Of a stretch of 64,000 bases of DNA, positions 17,301 to 26,795 are shown in pieces. The translations under genes were made by a program, and so were the position numbers. The notes beneath the pieces are model-generated. The model worked only from the letters and a program-made list of their open reading frames with translations, searched no databases and was not told where the DNA came from. Position 1 is the first letter of the stretch; each line of letters starts with the position of its first letter. The stretch is taken from positions 1 to 64,000 of the forward strand of contig CAWGUU010000023.1 in assembly GCA_963825765.1 (NCBI GenBank), in the 5' to 3' direction. The stretch comes from CAWGUU01 sp963825765. GTDB taxonomy: Bacteria; Actinomycetota; Acidimicrobiia; Acidimicrobiales; AC-14.

Positions 17301-18224
17301 TCATGACCGTCGTAGAGCAAGGGCCCGCGCCGCGAACGCCAGCGCCCCCACCGGTCCGGCGAGGCCGCGCAGCCCGGCGGTGACGACGAGCTTGGCCGAG
17401 TCGAGCTCGGGAAGGCCGGGGTAGCCGGCCAGCTCGGCCCCCAGGGCCCGTCGCACCCGCGGGAGCAACCCCGGGGTCAGCCCCACTCCCCCGCCCATCA
17501 CGATCCGCTCCGGGGCGTAGGCGTACACGGCGGTCCGCAGCCCCTCGGCCAGGTAGGCCGCCTCCAGGGCCATCGCGTCCCGTCGGCGGGCTCCCTCCAG
17601 CGTCTCGGCCGGTTGGCCCCAGCGGGCCGCCATCGCCGGCCCGCTGGCCATCCCCTCCAGGCAGTCGCCGTGGAACGGGCACGTCCCGGCGAATGCGTCC
17701 CCCGGGCGGCGGCGGACGGGCACGTGGCCCAGCTCGGGGTGCAGCATCCCCCTGACCAGCTCGCCCTGGACGACGACCCCCATCCCCACGCCGGTACCGA
17801 CGGTGACGTAGACGAAGTTGGCCAGTCCCCGGGCCGCGCCGGTCGCGCCCTCGGCCAGGGCGGCGCCCTCGACGTCGGACCCGAGGCCGATGGGGACGTC
17901 GAACGCGGCCCGGATCGGATCGATCACGCTGGCGCCGATCCAGGCCAGCTTGGGGGTGTTCAGCAGCCGCCCGTGCGTGGGGCCGGGGCGCAGGTCGACG
18001 GGCCCGAAGGAGGCGACGCCGATGGCGGCCAGCGGTCCGTGCTCGTCATCGCCATGGCGGAGGCGGGCCACGACCCACGGCATGGTCTCCCCGGGCGTGG
18101 TGGTCGGCGTCCGCTCGACGTCGAGGACGTGTCGGGGACCGCTCCCCACGGCGACGATGACCTTGGTGCCGCCCAGCTCGACGCCGCCGAACATCGGCGC
18201 GTCCCGTGTCCGGCCGGTCCCCAT
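17301..18224 (-). CDS. ROK-family sugar kinase
   Basis: 307 aa. ROK features: the phosphate loop GGVELGGTKVIVAVG, IGVASFGPVDLRPG, GLGSDVEGAALAEG with the catalytic Asp region, YVTVGTGVGMGVVVQG, and the zinc-site variant HPELGHVPVRR plus GTCPFHGDCLEGMASGP, which is the fructokinase-like form (Cys and His ligands). It phosphorylates a hexose, probably fructose or a related sugar. The gene follows the Rbs-like importer with a 32-bp gap on the same strand. Confidence 0.88.
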   Translation of the reverse strand: MGTGRTRDAPMFGGVELGGTKVIVAVGSGPRHVLDVERTPTTTPGETMPWVVARLRHGDDEHGPLAAIGVASFGPVDLRPGPTHGRLLNTPKLAWIGASVIDPIRAAFDVPIGLGSDVEGAALAEGATGAARGLANFVYVTVGTGVGMGVVVQGELVRGMLHPELGHVPVRRRPGDAFAGTCPFHGDCLEGMASGPAMAARWGQPAETLEGARRRDAMALEAAYLAEGLRTAVYAYAPERIVMGGGVGLTPGLLPRVRRALGAELAGYPGLPELDSAKLVVTAGLRGLAGPVGALAFAARALALRRS

Positions 18225-18256
18225 GTCGGCCGGAGGTTACCGAGGACGGGTGGGGG

Positions 18257-19324
18257 TCAGCGCCCGGCCGCCGACCGGGTGTTGAGCTGGTCGAACCCGA
18301 CAGCGACGAGGATCAGCACGCCGATGGCGATCTGCAGGTAGAAGGCGTTGATGGCGAGCAGGTTCCCGCCGTTGTTGAGCACGCCCATGATGAGCGCGCC
18401 GGTGGCCGCCCCGAGGGCGCTGCCCTTGGCGCCGAAGAGGCTGGCGCCGCCGATCACACAGGCGGCGATGGCGTTGAGCTCGAACCCGGTGCCGGCGGTG
18501 GGGATGCCGGCTCCCAACCGGGACGTGAGCAGGATGCCGCCGACACCGGCCAGTACCCCGGAGATGGCGTAGACCGACGTGGTCACCAGGCGGACCGGCA
18601 CTCCGGCCAGACGAGCCGACTCGGGGTTGGATCCGACGGCGTAGATGTACCGGCCGAACACCGTGCGGGTCAGGACGAAGTGGATCACGACGGTGATGAT
18701 CACGGCGTAGATGAGCAGGTTCGGGATGCCGACGATGTTGCCGTTGGCGATGGACTCGAACGACTTCGGCAGCGGCTGGACGGTTTTGGCCTCGGTGATG
18801 ACGAGCACGACGCCGCGGGCGATGCCCAGCATGCCCAGGGTGGCGATGAACGGCGGCAGCTTGGCCCGGGTCACCAGCAGCCCGTTGGCGATCCCGAGGG
18901 CGGTGCCGATCGCGGCGCCGACGAGGATGGCGACAGGTATCGGCCACCCGGCCACCAGCAGCTGGGCGGTCACCGCCCCCGACAGCGCCAGCACCGACCC
19001 GACGGACAGGTCGATGCCGGCGGTGAGGATCACCAGCAGCTCGCCCTCGGCGATGATGCCGAAGATGGCGACCTGCCGGGCCAGGTTGGCCAGGTTGCTC
19101 CCGGTGAGGAAGTCGTTGCTGGCGAGGGTGAGGGCACCGACGGCGACGAGCAGGACCACGAGCCCGCCGCTCTCCCTCCCTGCGATGTCGCCCAGGCTCA
19201 GCACACGGGACGACGGCGTCGCCACCTCCACGGTCTCGTCGACCGTTGCGCCGGGCTCGGCCACCGGACCGCTGCGAATCGTGGTGGTCTGCACCGGCTC
19301 CCGCCACATGAGCTTCGACATCAC
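18257..19324 (-). CDS. Sugar ABC transporter permease (RbsC-like)
   Basis: 355 aa. After a 45-residue cytoplasmic lead come eight or more hydrophobic segments (LVVLLVAVGALTLASNDF, FGIIAEGELLVILTAGID, VLAGVGGILLTSRLG). The family signature LTAGIDLSVGSVLALSGAV and the conserved GANPESARLAG-type stretch (SNPESARLAGVPVRL) are present. The start overlaps the ATPase stop (ATGA-like coupling). It forms the membrane channel of the second importer. Confidence 0.92.
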   Translation of the reverse strand: MMSKLMWREPVQTTTIRSGPVAEPGATVDETVEVATPSSRVLSLGDIAGRESGGLVVLLVAVGALTLASNDFLTGSNLANLARQVAIFGIIAEGELLVILTAGIDLSVGSVLALSGAVTAQLLVAGWPIPVAILVGAAIGTALGIANGLLVTRAKLPPFIATLGMLGIARGVVLVITEAKTVQPLPKSFESIANGNIVGIPNLLIYAVIITVVIHFVLTRTVFGRYIYAVGSNPESARLAGVPVRLVTTSVYAISGVLAGVGGILLTSRLGAGIPTAGTGFELNAIAACVIGGASLFGAKGSALGAATGALIMGVLNNGGNLLAINAFYLQIAIGVLILVAVGFDQLNTRSAAGR

Positions 19325-20928
19325 GTGCCCCCGTTCCCGGTCGTGTTCCCGCTCCCGTTCCTGCCGTCACCTGTGTTGTCGTCACCCGTGCCCCGGGCCT
19401 TCCCGCCGCCGCTGGCCAGCCGCAGGACGTCCTCCTCCGACGCCGACGGGCCAAGCTCGCCGGCGACGGCACCGTCCTTCAGCACCAGGATCCGGTCGGC
19501 CAGCCCGAGCAGCTCGGGCAGGTAGGACGACACCACGATGATGCCCAGCCCCGCCTCGGCCAGGTTGCCGATGACCGTGTACAGCTCGCCCTTGGCGCCG
19601 ACGTCGATCCCCTTGGTCGGCTCGTCGAAGACAAGGACCTTGGGGTGGGTCAGCAGCCATCGGGCCAGCAGCACCTTCTGCTGGTTGCCGCCGGAGAGGG
19701 TCGACACCGGCTGGTCGTAGGACCCGGCCCGCAGCCGCAGGCTGTCCAGCAGCTTGTCGGCCTCGACGGCCATGTCCTTGCCGGGCAGCAGGCCCCGACG
19801 CGAACCCCGCCGCAGGCTGGCGATGGTGACGTTCTCCCGGATCGACAGCTCGGGGAGCAGGCCCAGCACCTTGCGGTCCTCGGTCAGGAGGCCGATACCG
19901 GCGTTCATCATCGTGCGGGGGCCGGTGGGCTCGACCCGCTTGCCTTCGATCTCGATCTCGCCGTCGACGATGGGCGTGGCCCCGAACAGGGAGAGCAGCA
20001 GCTCGCTGCGGCCCGATCCGAGCAGGCCTCCGATGCCGAGGATCTCCCCGGCGCCGAGGGTGAAGTCGATCTTGGGCCCGCCGGCCACCCGTTGCAGGCC
20101 CTTGACCTGCAGGATCGGCGTCCCGGAGTCCCGGTGCTGCTCCGGGTAGAGCGAAGTGATCTCGCGGCCGACCATGGCGGTGATGAGCTTGTCCTCGTCG
20201 TACGCGCTCATGGGCCCGGTCTCCGACAGGCCGCCGTCGCGGAGGACCGTCACCCAGTCGCCGATCTCGAACATCTCCTCGAGCCGGTGGGTGACGTAGA
20301 GCATGGCCACCCCGTCGTCGCGGAGCCGCTTGATGTGGTCGAGCAGCCGCTTGGACTCCGCCTCGGTGAGGGCGGTCGTCGGCTCGTCGAACACGATGAC
20401 CTTCACCGTGGCGGCGGTGAGGACCTTGGCGATCTCGACCAGCTGGCGGGTGGCGGCGGGGAGCCGCTCGACGACCGCGTCGGGCGACACGTCGGTCAGC
20501 CCCACCTCGTCCAGCGCCGCCCGGGCCCGGCTGCGCAGGTGGCCCTTGTCGAGGATCCCCCGATGGGCCGGCAGCCGGCCCATGAACAGGTTCTCGGCCA
20601 CGCTCAGGTGCGGGAGCAGGCTCAGCTCCTGGTAGACGGCCTGGACGCCGGCTTCCCGTAGGGCCGCCGGCGTCGGCGAGGTCACCGGTTCGCCGTCGAT
20701 CGTGTACGTGCCGCCGTCGGCGTGGTGGGCGCCGGTGAGGACCTTGATCAGCGTCGACTTCCCGGCCCCGTTCTCACCGGCCAGGCAGTGGACCTGGCCC
20801 GGGAGCAGGCGCAGGGACACGTCGGAGAGCGCCTGCACGGGGCCGAACGCCTTGGAGACGCCGGTCAGCTCGAGGACGGCGGTCCGCTCGGGAGCCGGTG
20901 CGCCGGGGGTAGCCGTGACCGCGCTCAC
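19321..20928 (-). CDS. Sugar ABC transporter double ATP-binding protein (RbsA-like)
   Basis: 535 aa with two ATPase domains in tandem. The first has LAGENGAGKSTLIKVL, AVYQELSLLPHL, LPAATRQLVEIAKVL and VIVFDEPTTAL. The second has GIGGLLGSGRSELLL (degenerate Walker A, usual for the second domain), TLSGGNQQKVLLARW and VLVFDEPTKGIDVG. The GTG start overlaps the binding-protein stop. A Gly/Asn/Thr-rich tail of about 25 residues closes the protein and is not part of the family. Confidence 0.93.
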   Translation of the reverse strand: MSAVTATPGAPAPERTAVLELTGVSKAFGPVQALSDVSLRLLPGQVHCLAGENGAGKSTLIKVLTGAHHADGGTYTIDGEPVTSPTPAALREAGVQAVYQELSLLPHLSVAENLFMGRLPAHRGILDKGHLRSRARAALDEVGLTDVSPDAVVERLPAATRQLVEIAKVLTAATVKVIVFDEPTTALTEAESKRLLDHIKRLRDDGVAMLYVTHRLEEMFEIGDWVTVLRDGGLSETGPMSAYDEDKLITAMVGREITSLYPEQHRDSGTPILQVKGLQRVAGGPKIDFTLGAGEILGIGGLLGSGRSELLLSLFGATPIVDGEIEIEGKRVEPTGPRTMMNAGIGLLTEDRKVLGLLPELSIRENVTIASLRRGSRRGLLPGKDMAVEADKLLDSLRLRAGSYDQPVSTLSGGNQQKVLLARWLLTHPKVLVFDEPTKGIDVGAKGELYTVIGNLAEAGLGIIVVSSYLPELLGLADRILVLKDGAVAGELGPSASEEDVLRLASGGGKARGTGDDNTGDGRNGSGNTTGNGGT

Positions 20929-21968
20929 GACCCTGCCGCCTCGGTCGGCGGCTCGAGAAGCTGCTTCACCTCCGCGTTGTTCATGTTCTCCTGGTCGGCC
21001 ACGACCGCACCCGGGTCGAGGTCTCTCGGCGGGATGCGCCCCACGGTCGCCATGCCCGCCTCCAGCACGCCCTGGTAGCCGAAGAAGTACGGGTTCTGCA
21101 CGACCAGGGCGTCGATGGAGCCGTCGGCCAGGGCCGCGTTCTCCTGGGGGTCGGAGTCGAAGGCGACCACGGGTACCCGGTCGGCGGCGCCGTTGTCCTT
21201 GATGGCCCGGGCCGCCCCCACGCCCGACGTGTTGTTGTCGGCGAAGACCCCGAGCAGGTCGGGGTTGGCGGTGAGGGCGTCGTTGACCTGGGCGGCAGCG
21301 GTGTTGATGTCGTTGTTGTTGTACCGCTGGAGGGACGCGTCGACCTGCGGGCAGCCGGCCGCCAGCCCGGCGCGGAACCCTGCGTCGCGGTCCACCAGGG
21401 ACTGGATGCCGGCGACCGAGGACTCGATCAGCACCTTGCCGGTGGTCTTGTTCTGGGCTTTGAGCAGGTCGCACATGCGGACGCCGGCCTGGTTCCCGGC
21501 CTTGACGTTGTCCGTGCCGATGAAACCCTCGGACGCCGTCGTCACCCGGCTGTCGACGGTGATCACCTTCAACCCGGCGGCACGGGCCCGGTCGATGGCC
21601 GAGTTGAGGGCGGTCGAGGAGTTGGGGGCGATCACGATGGCGTCGGTCCCGCGGGAGATGGAGTTCTCGACCAGCTGGACCTGCTCGTCGATGTTGGTCT
21701 CAGACGTCGGGCCGAAGGTGCTCACGTCGATCCCGAAGTCGCCGCCGGCCTGCTCCGACCCGGCCAGCATCACCTGCCAGAACGACGAGTCGCTGGCCTT
21801 GATGATGACGTCGACCTTCTTTCCGCCGGCCGCGCCGCCGCCGCCGCCCCCGCCACCGGAGCCGCCCGACCCCCCGGTGGCGCGGCCTCCGACCACGCCG
21901 GCGACGGCGGCGACCAATGCGATCGCAGCGACGAGCGACGCGGAGAAGACCAGTCGGGTCTTGGCCAT
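20925..21968 (-). CDS. Sugar ABC transporter substrate-binding protein (RbsB-like)
   Basis: 347 aa. The N-terminus has one hydrophobic helix (SASLVAAIALVAAVAGVVGG) followed by a Gly/Ser linker and no lipobox Cys, so it is probably held by a membrane anchor or secreted. The periplasmic-binding fold is seen in KKVDVIIKASDSSFWQVML, RGTDAIVIAPNSSTALNSA, LKVITVDSRVTTASEGFIG and LLGVFADNNTSGVGAARA. It heads an operon with the ATPase, permease and ROK kinase. Confidence 0.9.
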   Translation of the reverse strand: MAKTRLVFSASLVAAIALVAAVAGVVGGRATGGSGGSGGGGGGGGAAGGKKVDVIIKASDSSFWQVMLAGSEQAGGDFGIDVSTFGPTSETNIDEQVQLVENSISRGTDAIVIAPNSSTALNSAIDRARAAGLKVITVDSRVTTASEGFIGTDNVKAGNQAGVRMCDLLKAQNKTTGKVLIESSVAGIQSLVDRDAGFRAGLAAGCPQVDASLQRYNNNDINTAAAQVNDALTANPDLLGVFADNNTSGVGAARAIKDNGAADRVPVVAFDSDPQENAALADGSIDALVVQNPYFFGYQGVLEAGMATVGRIPPRDLDPGAVVADQENMNNAEVKQLLEPPTEAAGS

Positions 21969-22064
21969 TCGGAACCTCCCCCACTACCGAGCGGCCGTCC
22001 GATGCGCACCGCTGTCCTGGGTGAATCTAACCCCGGAAGGGGCCGGTTTCCCTAGTCAAAATCG

Positions 22065-24784
22065 CTACGCGCGGACGAGCTCGTCGGAGGCGAGGTCGCC
22101 GGTGACGCAGACGGCGAAGCCCTGGGGCGGGAAGGGGGTGTTCTCGGCGATGACCCGGATCCGGTACTCCCCCGGCTTCGGCTTGGCCACGGTGACCTGC
22201 TCGACGTTGTTGGCGGGGTCGGGGGTGACCCCGGCGAACTCCGGCTGCTGGGACGGGTGGAACAGGGAGCTCTTGCCGAAGCTGTTCTCGCCGTTCCCGA
22301 CGGCGATGGGAAGGTCGGGACCGGTCACCACCAGCTCCAGGTTGTTCTGGACGTGCACGGCGGCGAAGTCGGTCCAGGTGAGGACCACCCGCAGGGGTGC
22401 CTTCGATCCCTTGGCCACCGTGACCTTGTAGGTGGCCTTGCCCCTGTGGGACTGGTCGACGGAGCGGCTCTCCAGCGCGTCGGGCGAGTCGTTGGGCACG
22501 TCGGCGAAGGCGAGGCGGCGGTTCGGGCCGTCGGCGGTGGGAAGGATCGTCGCCAGGTCGAGGCGGCCGTAGCCCTGGTCGAAGTCGGGGTAGCCCACGT
22601 CCTCCTGGGTCCCCGCCGACCGCAGGGACGGGAGCCGCTTGGCCCCGGCGAGGAGGATGGCCTTCACCAGCGCCGACGACGGTGCGGGCGTCGCCCGCTC
22701 CACCCGCAGGTACTGGCGGACGAGGGCGGCGGCGCCGGCCACGATGGGAGCGGCCATGCTCGTCCCGCCGATGTAGACGTACCGGTTGTCGAAGTCGGGG
22801 AAGTCCTGCCACACGAGGCCGGGGTCGACGGCGGCGGCGCGGGTCGACAGGATGAAGGTGCCCGGAGCGACAAGGTCGGGCTTGACGCTCTCGTAGTCGG
22901 TTGGGCCGCGGCTGCTCAGGTTGGCGGTGCGGTCGGGATTGCCCGCCACCGGCTCGTTTGAGGCTGGCGGCTGCGGAAACGTCCGCGGCTTGCGCGTGCC
23001 CCACGTCTCGGTGAAACCGGGGCGGTCGGTCTGGCAGGCGCCGACGGTGAGCACGTTCTTGGCGGTGGCGGGCGTGCCGACGCTGCCGAACACGAGCGTG
23101 CCCATGGGCGCGGCGCCGGTGTTGCCGGCGGCGACGACGACAAGCACGTCGGGATGGGCCCGCAGGAACTTGTCGACGGTCATCGAGTTGCCGTCGTAGG
23201 GACCGGGCAGCGGGACGCCCCAGCTGAGGTTGACGATCTTGGCGCCGGCGTCGACCGCGTGCTGGAGGAGCTGGCCCAGGTCGGGCGGCAGGACCATCTT
23301 CCCGCCCGGGTCCACCACTCCGAAGACCGCCAGCTTGGCGCCCGGCGCCATGCCCGTGATCTTCCCGGCGGATGCCGCTCCCGTTCCCGCCACCAGACCG
23401 GCGACGTGGGTGCCATGCCCCTTCACGTCGCCCTGGGCGGCACCGTCCAGGGCCTGGTTGACGAGGATGCGGTCGACGAGGTCGGGATGGGCGGCGTCGA
23501 CGCCGCTGTCGAAGACGGCGACGACCTCGCCCTCGCCCGTCCACGGGGTGGCGGTCGCCTCGTTCACCCGGTCGACGCCGATCAGGCGGCGGCTGAGGTC
23601 GGCATACAGCGAGGGCCTCTCGTAGGGGCTGATCTTGGCCACCTGGGGCAACTTGGCCAGTCCGCCCAGAACCGCCTGGAGAGCAGCGGGGTCGAGCGTG
23701 AACTTGACCCTGACCAGGATGTCCGAGGTGCCCAGGATCTCCGTGCCGGCGGTGGAGGCGAGGATCGACCCGATCACGGCCACGTCGTCGGGCCGCTGGC
23801 AGATGACGTCGTAGGTGTCGGGCACCTCGGCGGCGTCGTCGCTGTCGGCCATGAGGCCGGCCTGCACCACGCCGAGCTCGGCGGCCCTGGCCGTCTTGAC
23901 CGCCTCGAGCAGCTCGGGGGTGACCGTGGACTCGAACCCGTACCGCTGCAGGTCGGCCACGAACGGCTTGGCCCGAAGCTCGTCCTGCTGGGACGGCGTG
24001 ACGTACATGAGCAGCACGTTGCCGGGTTCGGCGGCGAGGGGCTCCAGGCCGAGGTCCAGGAGGGCCTGGCGCTGGTCGGAGCGGAGCGGGCCCGTGAACC
24101 GGACGCGGAAGATGTCCTCCGCCGGGGCCGGCGGTGACTCCTCGACGGCCATCGCCTCCAGCCCGCCCAGCGCCTCCAGCTCGCCCAGCGCGGTCGGCGA
24201 CTCGGCGACGACCAGCCATCCGTCCTCCGACAGCTGGGCCAGCTGCGCCATCTGCTCGAAGCCGGCCAGCACGTCCCGCTCCTCGGCCGACGCGGCGGCG
24301 CCGCCGGGCGCGGTGACGGGGGCGGTCGCGGTGGGGGGGACCGGCGCGGCTGGCGGGGACGTGTCGACCTCGAAGGACTCGGTGGCCTTGGTGGCCTTGG
24401 TGGCCTTGGCGGACTTGCGGACTTGCGGGACTTGGCCTTGCGGGACTTGCCGGGCTTCGCCTCCGCGGGGGTGGGCGCCGCCTCCGCCGCCACGGCATGC
24501 GGGCGCGGCGGGGCAGCAGCGGCAGCGGCGGCGGTGGGCGCGGCGGCCGCGGCCGGCGGCGCAACGGGGGCGGCCGGCGCGATCTCGGGGTCGGCCACGG
24601 CGTCGACGAGGAGCCCGGCCCTCGTCAGTACGGCCAGCTGGTCGGGACGGACCCATCCCTCGACCGCCTCGTCGAACTCCTGGACCTCGTTGGGGTTGAC
24701 CTCGGACAGGACCTCGACCGCGAAGCGGCGCTGCTCGTCCGTGTCGCAGTACACAGATGCCCGGAAGGGATCGCCGGCAGCCAC
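22065..24784 (-). CDS. Subtilisin-like serine protease (S8), with a frameshift near the N-terminus
   Basis: About 906 codons. The catalytic triad is complete: Asp in VVAVFDSGVDAAHPD, His in GHGTHVAGLVAG, Ser in YIGGTSMAAPIVAGAA, with the oxyanion Asn in VVAAGNTGAAP. A C-terminal beta domain follows (RVVLTWTDFAAVHVQNNLEL), as in Kp-43-like proteases. A perfect AAGGAGGT precedes GTG 24784, which opens VAAGDPFRASVYCDTDEQRR. That frame runs to a Lys/Ala/Thr repeat near 24400-24430, where the sequence must shift to the main frame. No signal peptide is obvious, so cell location is unclear. Confidence 0.85.
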
Positions 24785-24880
24785 CTCGCAGCACCTCCTT
24801 GGTCGGCCGCCCGACCGTACCGTGGGGACGGCGCGGCCGGTGGCCGGTATCGTCGCCAGGCCATCGGGTGGAGGGAGTCC

Positions 24881-25690
24881 ATGAAGCCGGTCAGGACGTG
24901 GGAGCGGGCCTACTTCGCGGCCGTCGGCCTCCTCGCGCTGTCGGTCGGGGTGTGCGGCTTCTTCCTCCCGACCCGTGCAGCCAAGGTGCTCCCGTTCGCG
25001 GTGCCGACCCTCCACGCCCGCTTCCTGGGGGCTATGTACCTGTCCGGGCTCACGTTCATGGTCGGAGCCCTGCTGTCGCGGACCTGGGCGGAGGTGCGCA
25101 TCGTCGCCCCGATGACCGCCGTCTGGACCGGTGGCCTGCTCGTCGTCTCCCTGCTCCACCTCGACGCGTTCGACCTCGGCCAACTCCCGGACCAGGTGTG
25201 GTTCGCCGCCTACGTCGCCTACCCGCTGATCGCGGTGTGGCTGACCTGGCGGCACCGGGCCGACAGCCACGAGCGGGTCCCCGGCGCTCCCCTGCCGGCC
25301 TGGGCCCGGAACTATCTGGTCGCCCAGGGCGCCGTGGCGACCGCGCTGGGGGTCCTGCTCTTCCTGGCGCCGTCCTGGATGGCCCGCGGGTGGCCGTGGA
25401 CCATCACCCCCCTGCTGGCCCAGCTGTACTCGGCGCCGCTGCTGTCCTACGGCGTCGGAAGCCTGCTCCTGTCCCGGCAGCGGACCTGGCCCGAGGTCCG
25501 GGTCTGCGCCGTCGCCATGCTCGTGTTCGCCGCCCTCGTCCTGACCGGGTCGTTCCTGCACCGTGATCTGTTCGACGCCGCCGACGTCGCCGACGTCGCC
25601 TGGTTCACCGGCTTCGGCGTGGCCACCGTCGGGCTCGCGTCCCTCGGTGCGGGCTCGATTCGAGGGTCCCTCCGGGTGGCAGCGACGTGA
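24881..25690 (+). CDS. Hypothetical polytopic membrane protein
   Basis: 269 aa from ATG 24881 with GGTGGAGGGAG just upstream. About eight hydrophobic helices are seen, including YFAAVGLLALSVGVCGFFLP, MYLSGLTFMVGALLS, AYVAYPLIAVWLTW and MLVFAALVLTGSFLH. A repeat is apparent: each half has an F/LP-(T/S)-(R/W)-A/M-x-x-W/V-P segment followed by a leucine-rich helix. I recognise no family. It overlaps the next membrane protein by GTGA. Confidence 0.75.
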   Translation: MKPVRTWERAYFAAVGLLALSVGVCGFFLPTRAAKVLPFAVPTLHARFLGAMYLSGLTFMVGALLSRTWAEVRIVAPMTAVWTGGLLVVSLLHLDAFDLGQLPDQVWFAAYVAYPLIAVWLTWRHRADSHERVPGAPLPAWARNYLVAQGAVATALGVLLFLAPSWMARGWPWTITPLLAQLYSAPLLSYGVGSLLLSRQRTWPEVRVCAVAMLVFAALVLTGSFLHRDLFDAADVADVAWFTGFGVATVGLASLGAGSIRGSLRVAAT

Positions 25691-26526
25691 GCGAGCGCGG
25701 CAGCGGCGAACCGTTGCGCCGACCCGGCACCCGGGTGGCGTGGCCCTTCCGGGTGTGGCTGGGGGCCGAGGTGCTGTTCGGCCTCTTCGCGGTGCTGAGC
25801 GTGGGCGTCTCCCCCGCCGACACCGCCAAGAACTTCGCCTGGGCCATCCAGCCGGTGGTGATGGCGGCCGCCCTGGGCGCTCTGTACTTCTCGGTGGCGC
25901 CGACGTTCGTGATGGCAGTCCTGGCCCGGCGGTGGGAGATGGTCCGGGTGCTGGTGGTACCCGCCGCCATCTTCACCACCACCGAGCTCGTCGCCACCGT
26001 GCTCCACTGGGACAAGTTCTCGGTGGGCACCGGCCCCTTCAATCTGTGGCTGGCCAGCTACCTGCTCCCGCCGCCCATCTACGTCGCCGCCTACCTGTGG
26101 CACCAGCGCCGGACCGGTCCCCCGACCTTCGACAACCCCCTCCCCTCCGTCCTCCGGATCGGACTGGTCGTACTCGGGGGCGTGCTCAGCCTCGAGGCCG
26201 TCGTCGCCTTCGTCCACCCGCAGTACTTCGCCTCCTCGTTCCCCTGGGCGCTGACGCCCCTCACCACCCGGGTGATGTGCGGCTTCCTGCTGGCCATCGG
26301 CACCGTGCTGCTGTCCGTCGCAAGGGAGAACGACCGCGACCGGGTGCGGGTGGCAAGTCCCCTGTTCGTGCTCCTGCTCCCGGCCGTCGTCGTGCAGGTC
26401 GCTCGGTACCGGGACCAGGTCGACGCGTCGAACGTCCGCTTCTGGACGATCCTCGTCTACCTCGGGATCCTGTTCTGCCTCGGGGTGTACCTGGCATGGG
26501 GCAACTGGCGGGACACGCTCGGGTGA
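25687..26526 (+). CDS. Hypothetical polytopic membrane protein (relative of the preceding gene)
   Basis: 279 aa with about eight helices (VWLGAEVLFGLFAVLSVGV, PVVMAAALGALYFSV, VLVVPAAIFTTTELVATVLH, IGLVVLGGVLSLEAVVAF, ILVYLGILFCLGVYLAW). Its topology and the FxxxxAPTFVMAVLARRW helix resemble GAMYLSGLTFMVGALLSRTW of the upstream gene, so the two may be diverged duplicates. GTG start overlaps the previous stop. Function unknown. Confidence 0.75.
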   Translation: MSERGSGEPLRRPGTRVAWPFRVWLGAEVLFGLFAVLSVGVSPADTAKNFAWAIQPVVMAAALGALYFSVAPTFVMAVLARRWEMVRVLVVPAAIFTTTELVATVLHWDKFSVGTGPFNLWLASYLLPPPIYVAAYLWHQRRTGPPTFDNPLPSVLRIGLVVLGGVLSLEAVVAFVHPQYFASSFPWALTPLTTRVMCGFLLAIGTVLLSVARENDRDRVRVASPLFVLLLPAVVVQVARYRDQVDASNVRFWTILVYLGILFCLGVYLAWGNWRDTLG

Positions 26527-26795
26527 ACCTTCCCGACGGCGCCGACGCCCGGGTCGGCGTGGTACTGCTCGCCGTCGGGTACGCGGCCGCACTTGCCGTC
26601 CTCGTCCGCCTGCTGCCGGTGTTGCGGGAACGCAGGCGGCGATGGTTCGCCGTTCTGGCGTCGGGCCTCTCGTGCCTGGTGGTCGGCTGGCTTCTGCTCG
26701 GCCGGCCGGTGCCGGCGGCGGTGAACGGCGCCGGTCTCGTCGCGGTGACGGCGGCATGGCTCTGGACCGGTCGGCGCCGGCGGCCGCCACCGTGA
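26523..26795 (+). CDS. Small hypothetical membrane protein
   Basis: 90 aa from GTG 26523, which overlaps the previous stop. Two or three hydrophobic segments (VGVVLLAVGYAAALAVLV, WFAVLASGLSCLVVGWLLLG, GAGLVAVTAAWLW) separated by Arg-rich loops. No family is recognised. It lies within a run of four genes joined by GTGA overlaps. Confidence 0.65.
   Translation: MNLPDGADARVGVVLLAVGYAAALAVLVRLLPVLRERRRRWFAVLASGLSCLVVGWLLLGRPVPAAVNGAGLVAVTAAWLWTGRRRRPPP

Noticed and set aside
22065..25561. Long open frames antisense to or shifted against the subtilase and neighbouring genes
   Set aside because: They are Arg/Pro/Gly-rich by-products of high GC; real family motifs are in the other frames.
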